From positions 7,543,194 through 7,607,193 of the forward strand of contig NC_052405.1 of assembly GCF_009389715.1 (NCBI RefSeq): a DNA stretch of 64,000 nucleotides, in the 5' to 3' direction. Below, piece after piece: positions 23,306-33,644 of this stretch. The notes under the pieces were generated by a model. That model made no database searches. It saw only the letters and a program-made list of their open reading frames with translations, and had not been told where the DNA came from. Numbering within the stretch: position 1 is the stretch's first letter; each line of letters starts with the position of its first letter. The position numbers and the translations under genes are program-made. This stretch comes from Phoenix dactylifera (lineage: Eukaryota > Streptophyta > Magnoliopsida > Arecales > Arecaceae).

Positions 23306-24589
23306 GACATTAATAATGAAGTTCCGGTTGGCCTGGGACCTTGCTAAACTATACAAGCCAGCCAAACCCAACTAAGCCTATGAAGCTAATTAGTTGGGTT
23401 TCTATCACCAGTTCTTGCAAATCTGCTTCTTTGATTTATGCGTGTTCTTATTTTATTGATTTGATTTAATCATTAAACAAAGGGATCATGTATCAAAGGG
23501 TCAAGACCTTGCAAAATCTGCTTCTCTGATTTGATTTATGCGTGTTCTACAGTAGGGATCATGTATCATAGCAATTATACGAATTACAATAAGCTGGCAT
23601 ATGGCCATGAGATGCAATCATGCACTCAAGAGTACAATAGAATGAATATAATCACATGGCTTGTAATAGAATGGCACGTAACCATGAGAGAGGAGAAAGA
23701 AAAGAAGAGGATGGAAGAGCTGTCTTAAGCCCAAGAAGCATTTCGACATGGAGTTTTTTTTTTTCCGGGGCTGCTTCCCTTCTTTATTTATGCAAAGAAA
23801 GAGATAAGAGGTAGAGGTTTAGGTGATACACTTAATTGGAGCTCAGCTCGTCCGATAAAAATGTCTCCAAGCAAATCACTACATAAGTCCAACTTAGTTT
23901 CAACTCCGACCCTTCTATTTATTGGACTCTTTCAAACTTCAAGATCGAGTCTGTTTGGATGATTCTGTACCATCTAATAAAATTCATAAGAACATGGACC
24001 GGAAAAGACTTATTTCATAGTATTCATAAGAATTTTTTCAGAGAAGGCCAGCCTCAATTCTACGGGGAGAAAAAAATTATCTCATCAAATTTTTTTTTTC
24101 ATACAAGAATGAATTGGAAGAGATCCAATTAACACAGGCTAGGTAAAGCCTGATTTTCATAATATTAAATATAATCTATGCACATATTTTAGAAGATATA
24201 TACTAAACGGACAAGAAATAATTTATGTAGAATTTTTATCCCAATTCTGCAGGAATATCCAGATAGGCCCTAAAAAGATTGGGCTTTCATATAGGATATG
24301 GGATCCATCTATTCTATTTTCTTTTAAGATTTCTTCTTTGCGACATATACATGTTTGAACCACAGAAGATAGCTCACATCAGACCTGTTATAAGTTATGA
24401 ATTGGTGTCAATTTTTTATTTTTCCTTTTTCTTTTATACACCCAATAGGAGCACATTAATTATTTTCAAAGATAGGACACATTTACTATTGGGCTAAGAT
24501 AGTGACAATCACAATTAGAGAGATAGAATATTGTTATATTAGGATATATTGAGTTTGAGCATATCACCAAAGACAGTGTTGGGACAAGG
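23306..24589 (+). repeat. Tandem duplication, unit 2, upstream part
   Basis: Near-copy of 18724-20015, including the shared string GAGTTTGAGCATATCACCAA. Similarity stops at GTTGGGACAAGG (about 24578-24589). The continuation of the unit resumes at CTTGGGATAAAG (33198), directly upstream of GA20ox copy B. Confidence 0.85.
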
Positions 24590-24850
24590 TTGTGACAATA
24601 AAAGGCAAAGAGCGGGATCGGGGATTCCTTGCATCAGGGTTTAGTAATGCTGAGCATGTCGCCAAAGAAATGAAGAACTTCAACTATTCGGTGAAATAAA
24701 TAAAAGAACAAAAGGAGCTGTTTTTCCGAAAAAGTCATTGCTCCTTAATAATGATAGCAGTGACGATCACAAGTAGAGAGAGTGAGGACATAGTTACTTA
24801 GGGTGAAATAATGACTCGAGGATGATAACCAATGGCATTAATTGTTGAGC
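24590..24850 (+). other. Diverged relic resembling GA20ox intron 2
   Basis: The order of short matches (GCGGGATCGGGGATTCCTTGC; GGTGAAATAAATA; GAGAGAGTGAGGACATAGTT; AATGACT) parallels intron 2 of the GA20ox copies at about 21512-21810. Overall similarity looks well below that between copies A and B. It could be a third, older and mostly deleted GA20ox copy, or a dispersed element that also sits in intron 2. No exon sequence is seen. Confidence 0.35.
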
Positions 24851-25099
24851 TAAGGTAGGAAAAGTATTGAGAGGGGTGGTTTAGTTTTACTGTGGTTTGG
24901 TAACTACAAGTATACAGGAGGGAGCCTGGTGAGGTAGAGTTCTATAAGATGACTCATACTCACTGAGATGGTAGCTTTGTTTACAAGGAATCGAGAGATA
25001 AAGTTGTATATATTCATCTTTGATTTGTGCAATGATTTTTTTATTACTTTTATTTTTTTCAAACATCAATATGTGACTTTTTTATGAGAAATATAGAAC

Positions 25100-26080
25100 A
25101 AGGCTACATCTCTTATTTCAGAGCGCGTCGGGGAGTCATCATCATCCGGCGTGACCAGTCGCGTCGAAGCTCAGGTGTTCGCCGAAATGATAGTCCCAAA
25201 GCGCTATAGTTGAGTGAAGGGTTATGGCATTGGAGTTCCCGCACTAAGTTATTTGTAGTGAGCAGATATACTCAAGATGCCAGACAAGATAGTAGCACTG
25301 CAGAGGTTTGTAGTCTAAAGGCAACGATGAAGGAGATAAGGTAGAGCCAGCATATAGAAATACAACAGATAAGACAGTACTATCATATTGATATGACGAA
25401 GTTGAGGCAGAGCCATCAGACAGAGATAGAGCAGATAAGGCAAAGCATCATGCCGATATTGCAGAGTTGAGGAAGAGCCATCAGATAGAGATACAATTTT
25501 AAGGGCTCAGCTTGACCAGATTTCATCTATATTGCATAGTTTTGCCCCTCCGCAGATAAATAACTACATCTATTTGAATATTTTACATAATTATAACGTA
25601 TTTTTGTATGAGCTTAATGATTTTCATATTCTTAAGTTCTAAAGTTTCTATTTTTTTCTTGTAGGTTCCTAATACTGCATCTACCCGAAGAGATAATGAC
25701 GATGATGCCATCGACCCCTGATACCTCGTAGACTGTTTATTTAGGAGTTCGATATATATATTTTTTATGTTTTCGAAACACATTGTAAATATAAATTGAC
25801 AATATAAATGTAATCATATTTGACAATATGAATATTCCGAATAATCTATTTGATTGTGACATGTAACTTTTGTTATATATGTGATTTTTGTTATGTATTT
25901 GTTTAGTAAATAATGTATACAAAATTTAATTTTTCTTAAATTTTTGTTTTAAAAAAATAATTCTAACGATATTTTAAAGCGTTGTTAGAATAAATATTGC
26001 TGACGCTGACACAATACCAAAATGGCACGGCACTATCAAAATGGTACTGCAGTGAGGATTTAAAATAGACCGATGCTTAT
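25100..26080 (+). other. Possible CACTA (En/Spm) transposon relic
   Basis: At 25260-25500 a broken frame reads as a coiled-coil-like series (EIQQIRQ, KLRQSHQTEIEQIRQ), like the tail of En/Spm-associated plant transposase proteins. It is followed by an acidic end NDDDAIDP. Near 25960-25990 there is a near-palindrome ATTCTAAC...GTTAGAAT, similar in style to sub-terminal repeats of CACTA elements. No CACTA terminus or target-site duplication was located, so the assignment is tentative. Confidence 0.35.
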
Positions 26081-26450
26081 AAATGTTGGCAAAATATCAA
26101 CGCAATTGGCTAGCCGCCTCACGGTTCGGTTTTTACCTGGACAGGTTGTACCGGGGACGAATGTGGGTTCGCGTGAAGGAAGGTGACGCGAAGGACACAA
26201 CTTGCACCAACCCTTTTACCACTTGGAAATATGCCACTTGTCCTCGCTGGTTAGAAGGCACGTCTAGCTCGTTCCTCGAGTTAAAAATTCTCTATATATG
26301 GAACTACTTTCTCCCTCCAGCAACCAAGCATCAACCAAGAGTACTCTCTTGCTCTTTCTCCTCTGCCTTTTTTCCCCCCTCTATTGTTATCAATCTCCTG
26401 AAGCGTGTCCTCTTGTTCATCCCTCCATCCTTTTCCCACACAACAAATTA

Positions 26451-26890
26451 ATGCAAAAGAATCTGCTCTCAAGAAAGGCTGCATGCGACTCCCATGGACA
26501 GGATTCCTCTTACTTTCTGGGGTGGGAGGAGTATGAGAAGAACCCTTACGACCCAAACACCAACCCAGATAGAATCATTCAAATGGGCTTTGCAGAGAAC
26601 CAGGTCGGCACCATCAAACACCATACAACCTTATTACTGTAATATTACAGCAACAATTAATCTCATCTTTTCTTTGTTCGTCTTTTGGCAGCTATCGTTC
26701 GATCTCATCGAGTCGTGGCTCGAGTCACCCCAACCCAGCGGGGTTCAAGAGAGACGGTACTGCATCCATTCCGCGAGCTAGCCCTGTTCCAGGATTGTCG
26801 TGGATTCGGCGAGGTGGACTTACTTTCTCGAAAGCAGGAATCCTGGAAAGCAGGAAAGCCACGATAATCCTGGAACAGGGCCAGCACGCG
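26451..26890 (+). pseudogene. ACC synthase (ACS) gene fragment
   Basis: Exon 1 (26451-26603) encodes 51 residues, starting [20 protein letters not shown] and including the stretch [16 protein letters not shown] and [11 protein letters not shown]. This is the N-terminus of 1-aminocyclopropane-1-carboxylate synthase, the rate-limiting enzyme of ethylene synthesis. An intron sits after AENQ, where ACS genes have one (26604-26691). Exon 2 begins LSFDLIESWLE, then loses frame within about 15 residues and reaches a stop; GFKRDG and RELALFQD appear in the other two frames. The pyridoxal-phosphate and catalytic regions are absent. Because the intron is kept, this is a DNA-level copy, not a retrocopy. 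It looks like a captured gene fragment inside the block inserted upstream of GA20ox copy B. Confidence 0.85.
26776..26888. repeat. Inverted repeat within the ACS fragment
   Basis: AGCCCTGTTCCAGGATTGTCG (about 26779-26799) pairs with the reverse-complement arm about 26863-26886. Both arms come from ACS exon 2: the minus-strand arm reads LALFQDYRGFPAFQ, closer to the family than the plus-strand arm LALFQDCRGFG. The loop is about 60 bp. A local inverted duplication of coding sequence is the simplest explanation. Confidence 0.75.
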
Positions 26891-26899
26891 GAAAGGTAA

Positions 26900-28348
26900 C
26901 TCCCATCACAAAACCTACGCAAGAACTTCTTCTACTACTTTGTCTTCTTCTTCTTTTGGGGAGGTGGGGTATGTCATCCATTTACAAGTTTTCTCACATC
27001 ATAAGTACTTGTTTTGGAAGCCTTGGGCTTTTCTTTGATGTGCATGCCGGCAACTCAAGTTGATAACAGCAATTTTACTTGGCAGCCGTTCGAGGACTGT
27101 AGAAACTTTTGCAAGGGGAACTCGAACACTTGTTCCTCTGTTTAGCTGGCATTTGAATTTTAGTTTGAACACAAGATTCTATTTTAACCTGGCGAGGTAT
27201 GTTCTCTACGAGGTTATGCCTGCTCTGTACGCACTTATGCTAACTCTGCGCACAGGTGAGGAAGTTAAAAATAAAAAACGCCAATCAGATCAATGAGGAG
27301 GAGTAAAATTTTTATTAAACAGATTCAATATAAAATTAAAGTGAATCTAGGAGGCTCTCATAATTACTCTTTCTCTTATATAGAACTAGTCCGAGCTTGT
27401 CGGTGGAATCTTGGTCCGGTCACTGCTGAAGTCATCGGCCGTCGAGTCCACGGCGTTAGGTTGCCAGTCTGCCTTATTATTATTATTTTAGTGTAAAGAG
27501 GAGGCAAAAAGGAGACACAGTTTTAGATTAACCATATTTACAAAAGAGATGAGGGACATAGATGAGTTATATTGTTAAGAGAGAAGAGGAACAGATGTGA
27601 AAAAAAGAAGCTAAATGGTTCCAAACCAAGCGTCTGATAATCGGAACAGAAAATATTGATACTCGTAAAAAGAAGCATTGGAGGAAAGAAACCCCATCCA
27701 GACTAATAAGCATAGAGCATTCTTTGTCTGGAAGTTTCAAACAATTTTACAAAGATTCCCAGAAAAAAGCACTAGAATCTAGAATGGCCACAAACTCCAA
27801 ATTTTATAGAAGCTTGAGAGAGTTTTTAAAACAAGAGAACAACCAATTTTCTACTACTAATTTTTATACCATATCTGGTACGTCCTTTGAAGCATAATAC
27901 AATCTGATGGAAGGCATAAGATGACGAACAAGAGCTATAGCTGAAGGAAATAATGTTGCAATCCTTTATTCATTGAATGTGCTGATTGCAGCTGAGGCGA
28001 AGGCATATCCATTTTCAGAAATGGAAAGATTTGTCATATGACAATAAATAGGTTCGCAAATAATTCACTAGATCTCCCTTCTCTCCAACCCGCCCTGAAC
28101 CGATGGAAATGGGACCCGCGAACTACACATCAGCTGTGGTTTTGTCATTGGATTCGTCATATAGTTTTTGGTCATCCCATTAATTTAGAGGAAAAGATCT
28201 CTCGTCTCCGCAGAATGGGTCGCGGGCGGTCTCGGCCCCGCCCGCCGGTTCCATGTGTCCCTCTCCGCGCCTCCCTTTTCGTGCTTTCCCCACACTGCAT
28301 AAACTGGGCACGCCCATCTGTATGCTAAGATGAAAATTTCTTATTTTT
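26900..28348. other. Unassigned part of the inserted block
   Basis: No gene or element recognised. 28180-28330 is GC-richer. Other parts are AT-rich and may be unrecognised TE sequence. Confidence 0.3.
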
Positions 28349-28738
28349 TCACAGCATTGTTGCAGCATATGAAGAAGAATATAAACCAGCTTTCCTTTCC
28401 AAAGCACAAAGAAAGTCAAAATGCAAAACATCTTTGAACTGACGTAAATAATCATTAACGGAGGTATTAGAATTCTTACGCATATAGATAACTTGTTGCA
28501 GTTGAAACTCGCTTTCCTGTGAAGCCTGCGCATATGCTTCCTTGAGTGTTGTCCACACCTCTTCGGATGTGTCCAGACCAATTACTAAACTGAGTGCTTC
28601 CTCTGTGAGTGTGCCGATGATCCACCCAGGCAGAAGGCGATTTGATTTTCTCCATTTTACATATTCTGGATTGATCTCTTTTTATCCATCATTAGAGCCT
28701 TCAGGACAAAAGACATGTGAAACAGGCATCGGGGTCTC
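28349..28738 (-). pseudogene. Older Copia gag remnant, distal part
   Basis: The minus strand reads INPEYVKWRKSNRLLPGWI, LTEEALSLVIGLDTSEEVW, then TLKEAYAQASQESEFQLQQV and NTSVNDYLRQFKDV, the UBN2-type gag of Copia elements, with at least one internal stop. It continues the fragment at 32133-32005 and was split from it by the plus-strand Copia insertion at 28739-31999. Confidence 0.75.
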
Positions 28739-29090
28739 TATTGAAGTATAAAGCAGCAGATCAGCTTCAGTCTCAACCTTAAGCTGCATTCAAAGTGAAG
28801 TACAGGAGCGGGAAAGGCTGAATGAACTTCTTTCGAGCTTCTTTTCTATTCTTTACTGTGTCCTGTATTGGTATTCTGTTTTTTTCAGTTTTTAGCCACG
28901 TTGTTTGCTGAGCTGGAATCTTTTCAGCTGAACTGGCAGGACGTTAGTCAGTTACCATAGTTTGTTAGTTAGTTATAGTCTCATTCAACTCTATATAAAG
29001 CCTACCTCTGTAAACAGCTAAGTGTGAGGAATAGAAATGAAGGAATTTCCCATGGTTTGAGCTCTCTGTTTTTCCACACACTTTCTTACA
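28739..29090 (+). repeat. Copia 5' LTR
   Basis: 352 bp; contains CTCTATATAAAGCC (about 28990) as a likely TATA box. Ends TTACA. Confidence 0.92.
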
Positions 29091-29119
29091 TGGTATCAGA
29101 GCTATGAGAGTTATCAGCC

Positions 29120-31691
29120 ATGGCGGAAATTCCAAGAAATACAGAGCACTCCCCAACACCCAATTCCATTCAAAACCCATCATCAAATTCATCAACTACT
29201 TCCAGATTTTTAAACTTCAGTGACCCCGCAAATCCTTACCGATTAGAGAATGGTGATAATCCTGGAATGACTCTAGTTGCAGATCTTCTCACCACAGATA
29301 ATTATGCTACTTGGTCCAGGGCGATGCGTAGAGCCTTGAGAGCCAAGAACAAGCTTGGATTCATTAATGGAGCTATTCCCAAGCCCACGAATACTGAGGA
29401 TCCATTATTTGAAGCTTGGGAACGATGTAATGATATGGTTGCCTTTGTTTTGCTTCTACCTTGTCCCATGGTCGAAAGAAATTTGATCCAAGAGGCAGAA
29501 AATGTGTATTTTTGGGTTATCCTTTTGGTGTTAAAGGATATAAAGTCCTTGATATAAATAGCAATACTACTTTTCTCTCTCGAGATGTAGTCTTCCATGA
29601 AACTATTTTTCCTTTTCACACTATTTTCTCCAATTCCAATTCTGAACAAAATACATCAGAACCGGTGTTTCCTATGTTCAATTCTGCTCCTCCTCCTGAT
29701 ATTCCACATACTGTTCCACAAAATGACATTGCAGCCACTAATAGGACCTCTTCTCCTTCTGATACTCAGTCTCCTTCAATAGTATTAGAAAAGATACTCA
29801 CTGATACTCCTCTGATACTCAATGATAACATTACTTCTGACTCTCCACATGTTGTCCAAACTGAACCTCTTGATCACATTGACCCTGCTATTCCTCGAAA
29901 ATCTACTAGAATTCGAAAAGCACCTCAATATCTGCAGGATTATCACTGTCAGCAGGTCAATCTCACTTCACCAGTCTCTTCGTTGGACAAGATGCAATCT
30001 TCTTCTTCTTCTTCAGGTACACTTTTTTCTTTAGCTAATTTTTTGTCATATCAGCATTTTTCTCCAGCTTTTCAAGCTTTTTCTTCCTCCATTTCCACTC
30101 ACCTTGAACCTCAAAGCTATAAGCAAGCAATTCAAAATCCTGACTGGTGCAAGGCTATGGAAGCAGAAATTATTGCTCTTGAACTTAATCATACTTGGAA
30201 AATTGTTGATTTGCCTCCAGGGAAAGAACCCATTGACTGCAAATATGTTTACAAGATTAAATATAACTCAGATGGGACTGTGGAGAGATATAAAGCTAGA
30301 TTAGTGGCAAAAGGATACACTCAACAGGAGGGAATTGACTATCATGAGACTTTTTCCCCTGTTGCCAAGCTAGTCACAGTTCGATGTCTTCTTTCTATTG
30401 CAGCAGTAAGAGGATGGCATTTGCAACAGTTTGATGTCAACAATGCTTTCTTACATGGGGATTTAGAAGAGGAGATTTATATGAAGAGGCCACCGGGTTA
30501 TACAAAAGGAAAACCTCACCAAGTTTGCAAACTCCTCAAGAGTCTTTATGGTCTCAAACAAGCTTCTCGGCAATGGTACTCTAAATTTTCTAATTCTCTT
30601 CTTGATTTTGGTTATACACAATCAAAGGCCGACTATAGTCTTTTTACTAAGAAGGATGGCAATATTTTTACAGTTTTGCTGGTATATGTTGATGATATTA
30701 TTGTGGCCAGCAATTGTTTAGATTCAATTTCTGTTCTGAAGCAGTTCTTAGATGATAAATTTAAGATCAAAGATCTCGGGTCCCTTAGATATTTTCTTGG
30801 CATAGAAGTTGCTCGATCATCTAAAGGGATTCACATCTGTCAGAGGAAGTATGCACTTGATATCTTAGCAGACTCTGGTACATTGGGGTCTAAACCTCTC
30901 AAAATTCCCATGGATCAAAACTTGAAACTTAGCAAAGATACAGGCCAACTTCTCTCTAATCCCACTATTTATCGACGGCTTATTGGTCGGTTATTGTATC
31001 TGACTATAACAAGACCAGACATTAGTTATACTGTTCAAACTCTAAGTCAGTTTATGGATAAGCCTACCACAACACATATGGCTGCTGCCCACAAGGTTCT
31101 CAGGTACCTTAAAACAGCTCCTGGTCAAGGCATTATGTTCTCTTCTTCATCTACATTACAATTGCAAGCATATTGTGATTCGGATTGGGTTCATGTCCTG
31201 ATTCTAGACGATCAGTGACTGGCTATTGTGTATTCTTGGGAAGTTCTCTGATTTTCTGGAAGTCCAAGAAACAATCTATTGTTTCTCGCCCTTCTGCAGA
31301 GGCAGAGTACAGGGCCATGGCCACTACTTGTTCAGAATTAACATGGCTGCGTTACATTTTACATGATCTTCAAGTTCCTCATCCACAAGCGGCCACTCTT
31401 TTTTGTGATAATCAGGCTGCACTTCACATTGCAGCCAATCCGGTGTTCCATGAGCGCACCAAACATATCGAATTGGATTGTCATTTGATTCGAGATAAGA
31501 TTCAAGAAGGCAGCATCGAAACCTTTCATGTTGGAACACAGCAGCAGCTAGCTGATATTTTTACCAAAGCTTTGCCGTTCTTTCTTCTTCGATCCCATTT
31601 ATCCAAGATGGGAATAGTCAATCTCTATTCTCCATCTTGCGGGGGGGTATTGAAGTATAAAGCAGCAGATCAGCTTCAGTCTCAACCTTAA
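29120..31691 (+). pseudogene. Copia gag-pol remnant
   Basis: 29120-29440 encodes a gag N-terminus (MTLVADLLTTDNYATWSRAM; AKNKLGFINGAI). At about 29440-29446 this joins directly, in a different frame, to the integrase C-terminal region (FASTLSHGRKKFDPRGRKC), so an internal deletion removed the zinc knuckle, protease and integrase core. Reverse transcriptase follows (WKIVDLPPGKEPIDCKYVYK; FDVNNAFLHGDLEEEIYM; catalytic YVDDI at about 30690). RNase H begins at YCDSDW, then the frame shifts by one base near 31188 and continues ([42 protein letters not shown]) to a stop in the 3' LTR. The element cannot move by itself. The gag wording suggests the Ale/Retrofit group; this is uncertain. Confidence 0.88.
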
Positions 31692-31999
31692 GCTGCATTC
31701 AAAGTGAAGTACAGGAGCGGGAAAGGCTGAATGAACTTCTTTCGAGCTTCTTTTCTGTTCTTTACTGTGTCCTGTATTGGTATTCTGTTTTTTTCAGTTT
31801 TTAGCCACGTTGTTTGCTGAGCTGGAATCTTTTCAGCTGAACTGGCAGGACGTTAGTCAGTTACCATAGTTTGTTAGTTAGTTATAGTCTCATTCAACTC
31901 TATATAAAGCCTACCTCTGTAAACAGCTAAGTGTGAGGAATAGAAATGAAGGAATTTCCCATGGTTTGAGCTCTCTGTTTTTCCACACACTTTCTTAGA
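31648..31999 (+). repeat. Copia 3' LTR
   Basis: 352 bp; differs from the 5' LTR at one internal base and at the penultimate base (TTAGA here, TTACA there). Confidence 0.92.
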
Positions 32000-32004
32000 G
32001 TCTC

Positions 32005-32332
32005 ACCAATGAGCAAACATAAAAGATTTTGACTCTCGGCCAAGGCAAGTACCTGTTCACGCCATAAAGAAAAATTGTCCTGCTTCAAACAAAGAGTGAC
32101 AAAGTTACCCACATTGATAGAGGCTATCGCCATTGATGAAGAATTAAAACAATAGGAGGGTCTGTATGATGAGAAATTAAGACAATAGGAGGATCTGTAT
32201 GATGGGGTTAGCCTTGCGGTTCTGATACTATAAAGAAAGAAAACAAATATTGTATTGAAGTTGAACTCTTTTTATCATACTAAGAGTCATGGCTGGGCTT
32301 TTATTTATAAGCACCGTAGCAATTTATAAGGC
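32005..32332 (-). pseudogene. Older Copia remnant: LTR end and gag start
   Basis: Minus strand: a diverged primer site AGTATCAGAACC (about 32229-32218), then a gag start at 32133 reading SINVGNFVTLCLKQDNFSLW and REQVLALAESQ, interrupted by the younger Copia. Sequence to the right (about 32232-32332) would be the end of its 5' LTR. Gag continues at 28738-28349. Confidence 0.65.
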
Positions 32333-32337
32333 CTTGG

Positions 32338-33197
32338 TGTTGAGTGATTGTTGTTCCCTTATTTGATTTGATGAGTCCAAAACACTTTAGTATATTTCAT
32401 ATTATACTAATGAATTCAAGTGAGTGTTTCAGGGAATATATTGGTATATACATTAGGATGACTTAGAAAATGGTTCAGGATTCTTAAGATCATTTTTTAT
32501 AATGTTTGGAACCATTTCAGTCTTGCCCTGTACTCGAGTCGACTCCAAAGTTTCTCGAGTCGACTCTGGCACAAAAGTTGGTATCTGGCACGACCTCGAG
32601 TCGACACCCAGGTTGGGCGAGTCGACTCCTGATAGATTGGCACTACAGAGCCCGAGTCGACCCCACTTGAGATTGAGTCGACCCCGGAGAAAAGACAGAA
32701 GACTCATTTCAACCCGCCTGATACCGAGTCGACTCCAGCAAAAAGATAGAAGATCCATTTCTTAACCTAACTGATATCGAGCCGACTCCGAAAAGTAAAA
32801 CAAAAAAATATTTTTCTACGGGACCGAGATCGAGTCGATACTTAAAGATCGCGAGCCGCCTCCAACTTTTGGCGAGCCGACTCCAGATGACACAAGACGA
32901 CTCCGATAAGAAAAGGCAGAAAGATTAGTTTCTGGCACACTGAGATCGAGCCGACACTTGAAGGACGTAGGAGCAAGGTTAGCTCCGAACCACTATAAAA
33001 CTTGTTGTGTTTGTGTTGTGGTTCCTTGAGTATCTCGTTTCCATTTCTTTCTTTATAGTTAAGATTTATCTCTTAGATTAAAATCAAGAAAGCTTTCATA
33101 ATCTCATTAGGCAAATCAAAAAGAAATCAAACTCTTTATTCAAAACCCAATTCACCCCCTCCCCCCCCTCCTCTCTTGGGTTGTTTATCGGGCAACA
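32338..33197 (+). mobile_element. Solo LTR, Copia SIRE/Maximus-like
   Basis: 860 bp with terminal TGTTG...CAACA and a perfect 5-bp target-site duplication CTTGG (32333-32337 and 33198-33202). A C-rich end (CAATTCACCCCC...CTCTTGGGTTG, about 33150-33182) and a TATA box (CTATAAAACTTG, about 32994) fit the LTRs of the SIRE/Maximus Copia group. No internal region is present, so it formed by recombination between two LTRs. Its interior carries about a dozen degenerate copies of GAGTCGACTC. Confidence 0.82.
32530..32965. repeat. Degenerate GAGTCGACTC palindrome cluster
   Basis: About 13 versions of CGAGTCGACTCC, spaced about 20-45 bp apart, inside the solo LTR upstream of its TATA box. Some are exact 10-bp palindromes; later ones drift (GAGCCGACTC). 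Confidence 0.8.
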
Positions 33198-33545
33198 CTT
33201 GGGATAAAGAAGGAAAGAGATAATTACAAGATAGATAGTTAAGAGATTTTAGGAAGGAAAAAATTAGAAGACTAGATGTTGAGAGATTTTAGGAGATCAT
33301 TCTGGAAAGTTTGCATTGGCATTTACTGGTTTGGAAAACTAGCCGTTCGAGTCGTTAGCATGGGAGAAGAATTTATTGCTTATATTCTAACTGTTGGAGG
33401 GATTGTAGGAGATATGGATGCTCATCTTAGAAAGTCCGTATTGACTTTTGCTGGTTTGGAAAACTAGCCGTCGGATGAGGATTCATCGCTTTTAATTCCT
33501 ACCCCTGAGCTTCGTCAGTTTAATGGTCCGCTCTATCATACGACC

Positions 33546-33552
33546 TATATAT
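33546..33552 (+). promoter_or_regulatory. Candidate TATA box of GA20ox copy B
   Basis: TATATAT, 99 bp before the start codon, as in copy A. Only about 440 bp of the ancestral upstream region (33203-33644) still adjoins this gene; the solo LTR lies beyond it. Confidence 0.5.
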
Positions 33553-33644
33553 GAAACTCAGTTCTTTCTCAGCCTCACCACTCCCCTAAACTCATTCATC
33601 CCACCTCCCTTCACGTTGAGCCAACTCCTTCATTCCATCCTCTC

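Larger units (their letters stand above)
28739..31999 (+). mobile_element. Internally deleted Ty1/Copia retrotransposon
   Basis: 3.26 kb element with two 352-bp LTRs (28739-29090, 31648-31999) that differ at only two positions. The 5-bp target-site duplication GTCTC lies at 28734-28738 and 32000-32004. TGGTATCAGAGC (29091-29102), complementary to initiator Met tRNA, directly follows the 5' LTR, and a G-run (31641-31647) precedes the 3' LTR as polypurine tract. The LTRs start TATTG in place of the usual TGTTG. The interior is too short: most of gag, protease and most of integrase are missing. It is inserted in antisense into an older Copia gag. Confidence 0.92.
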
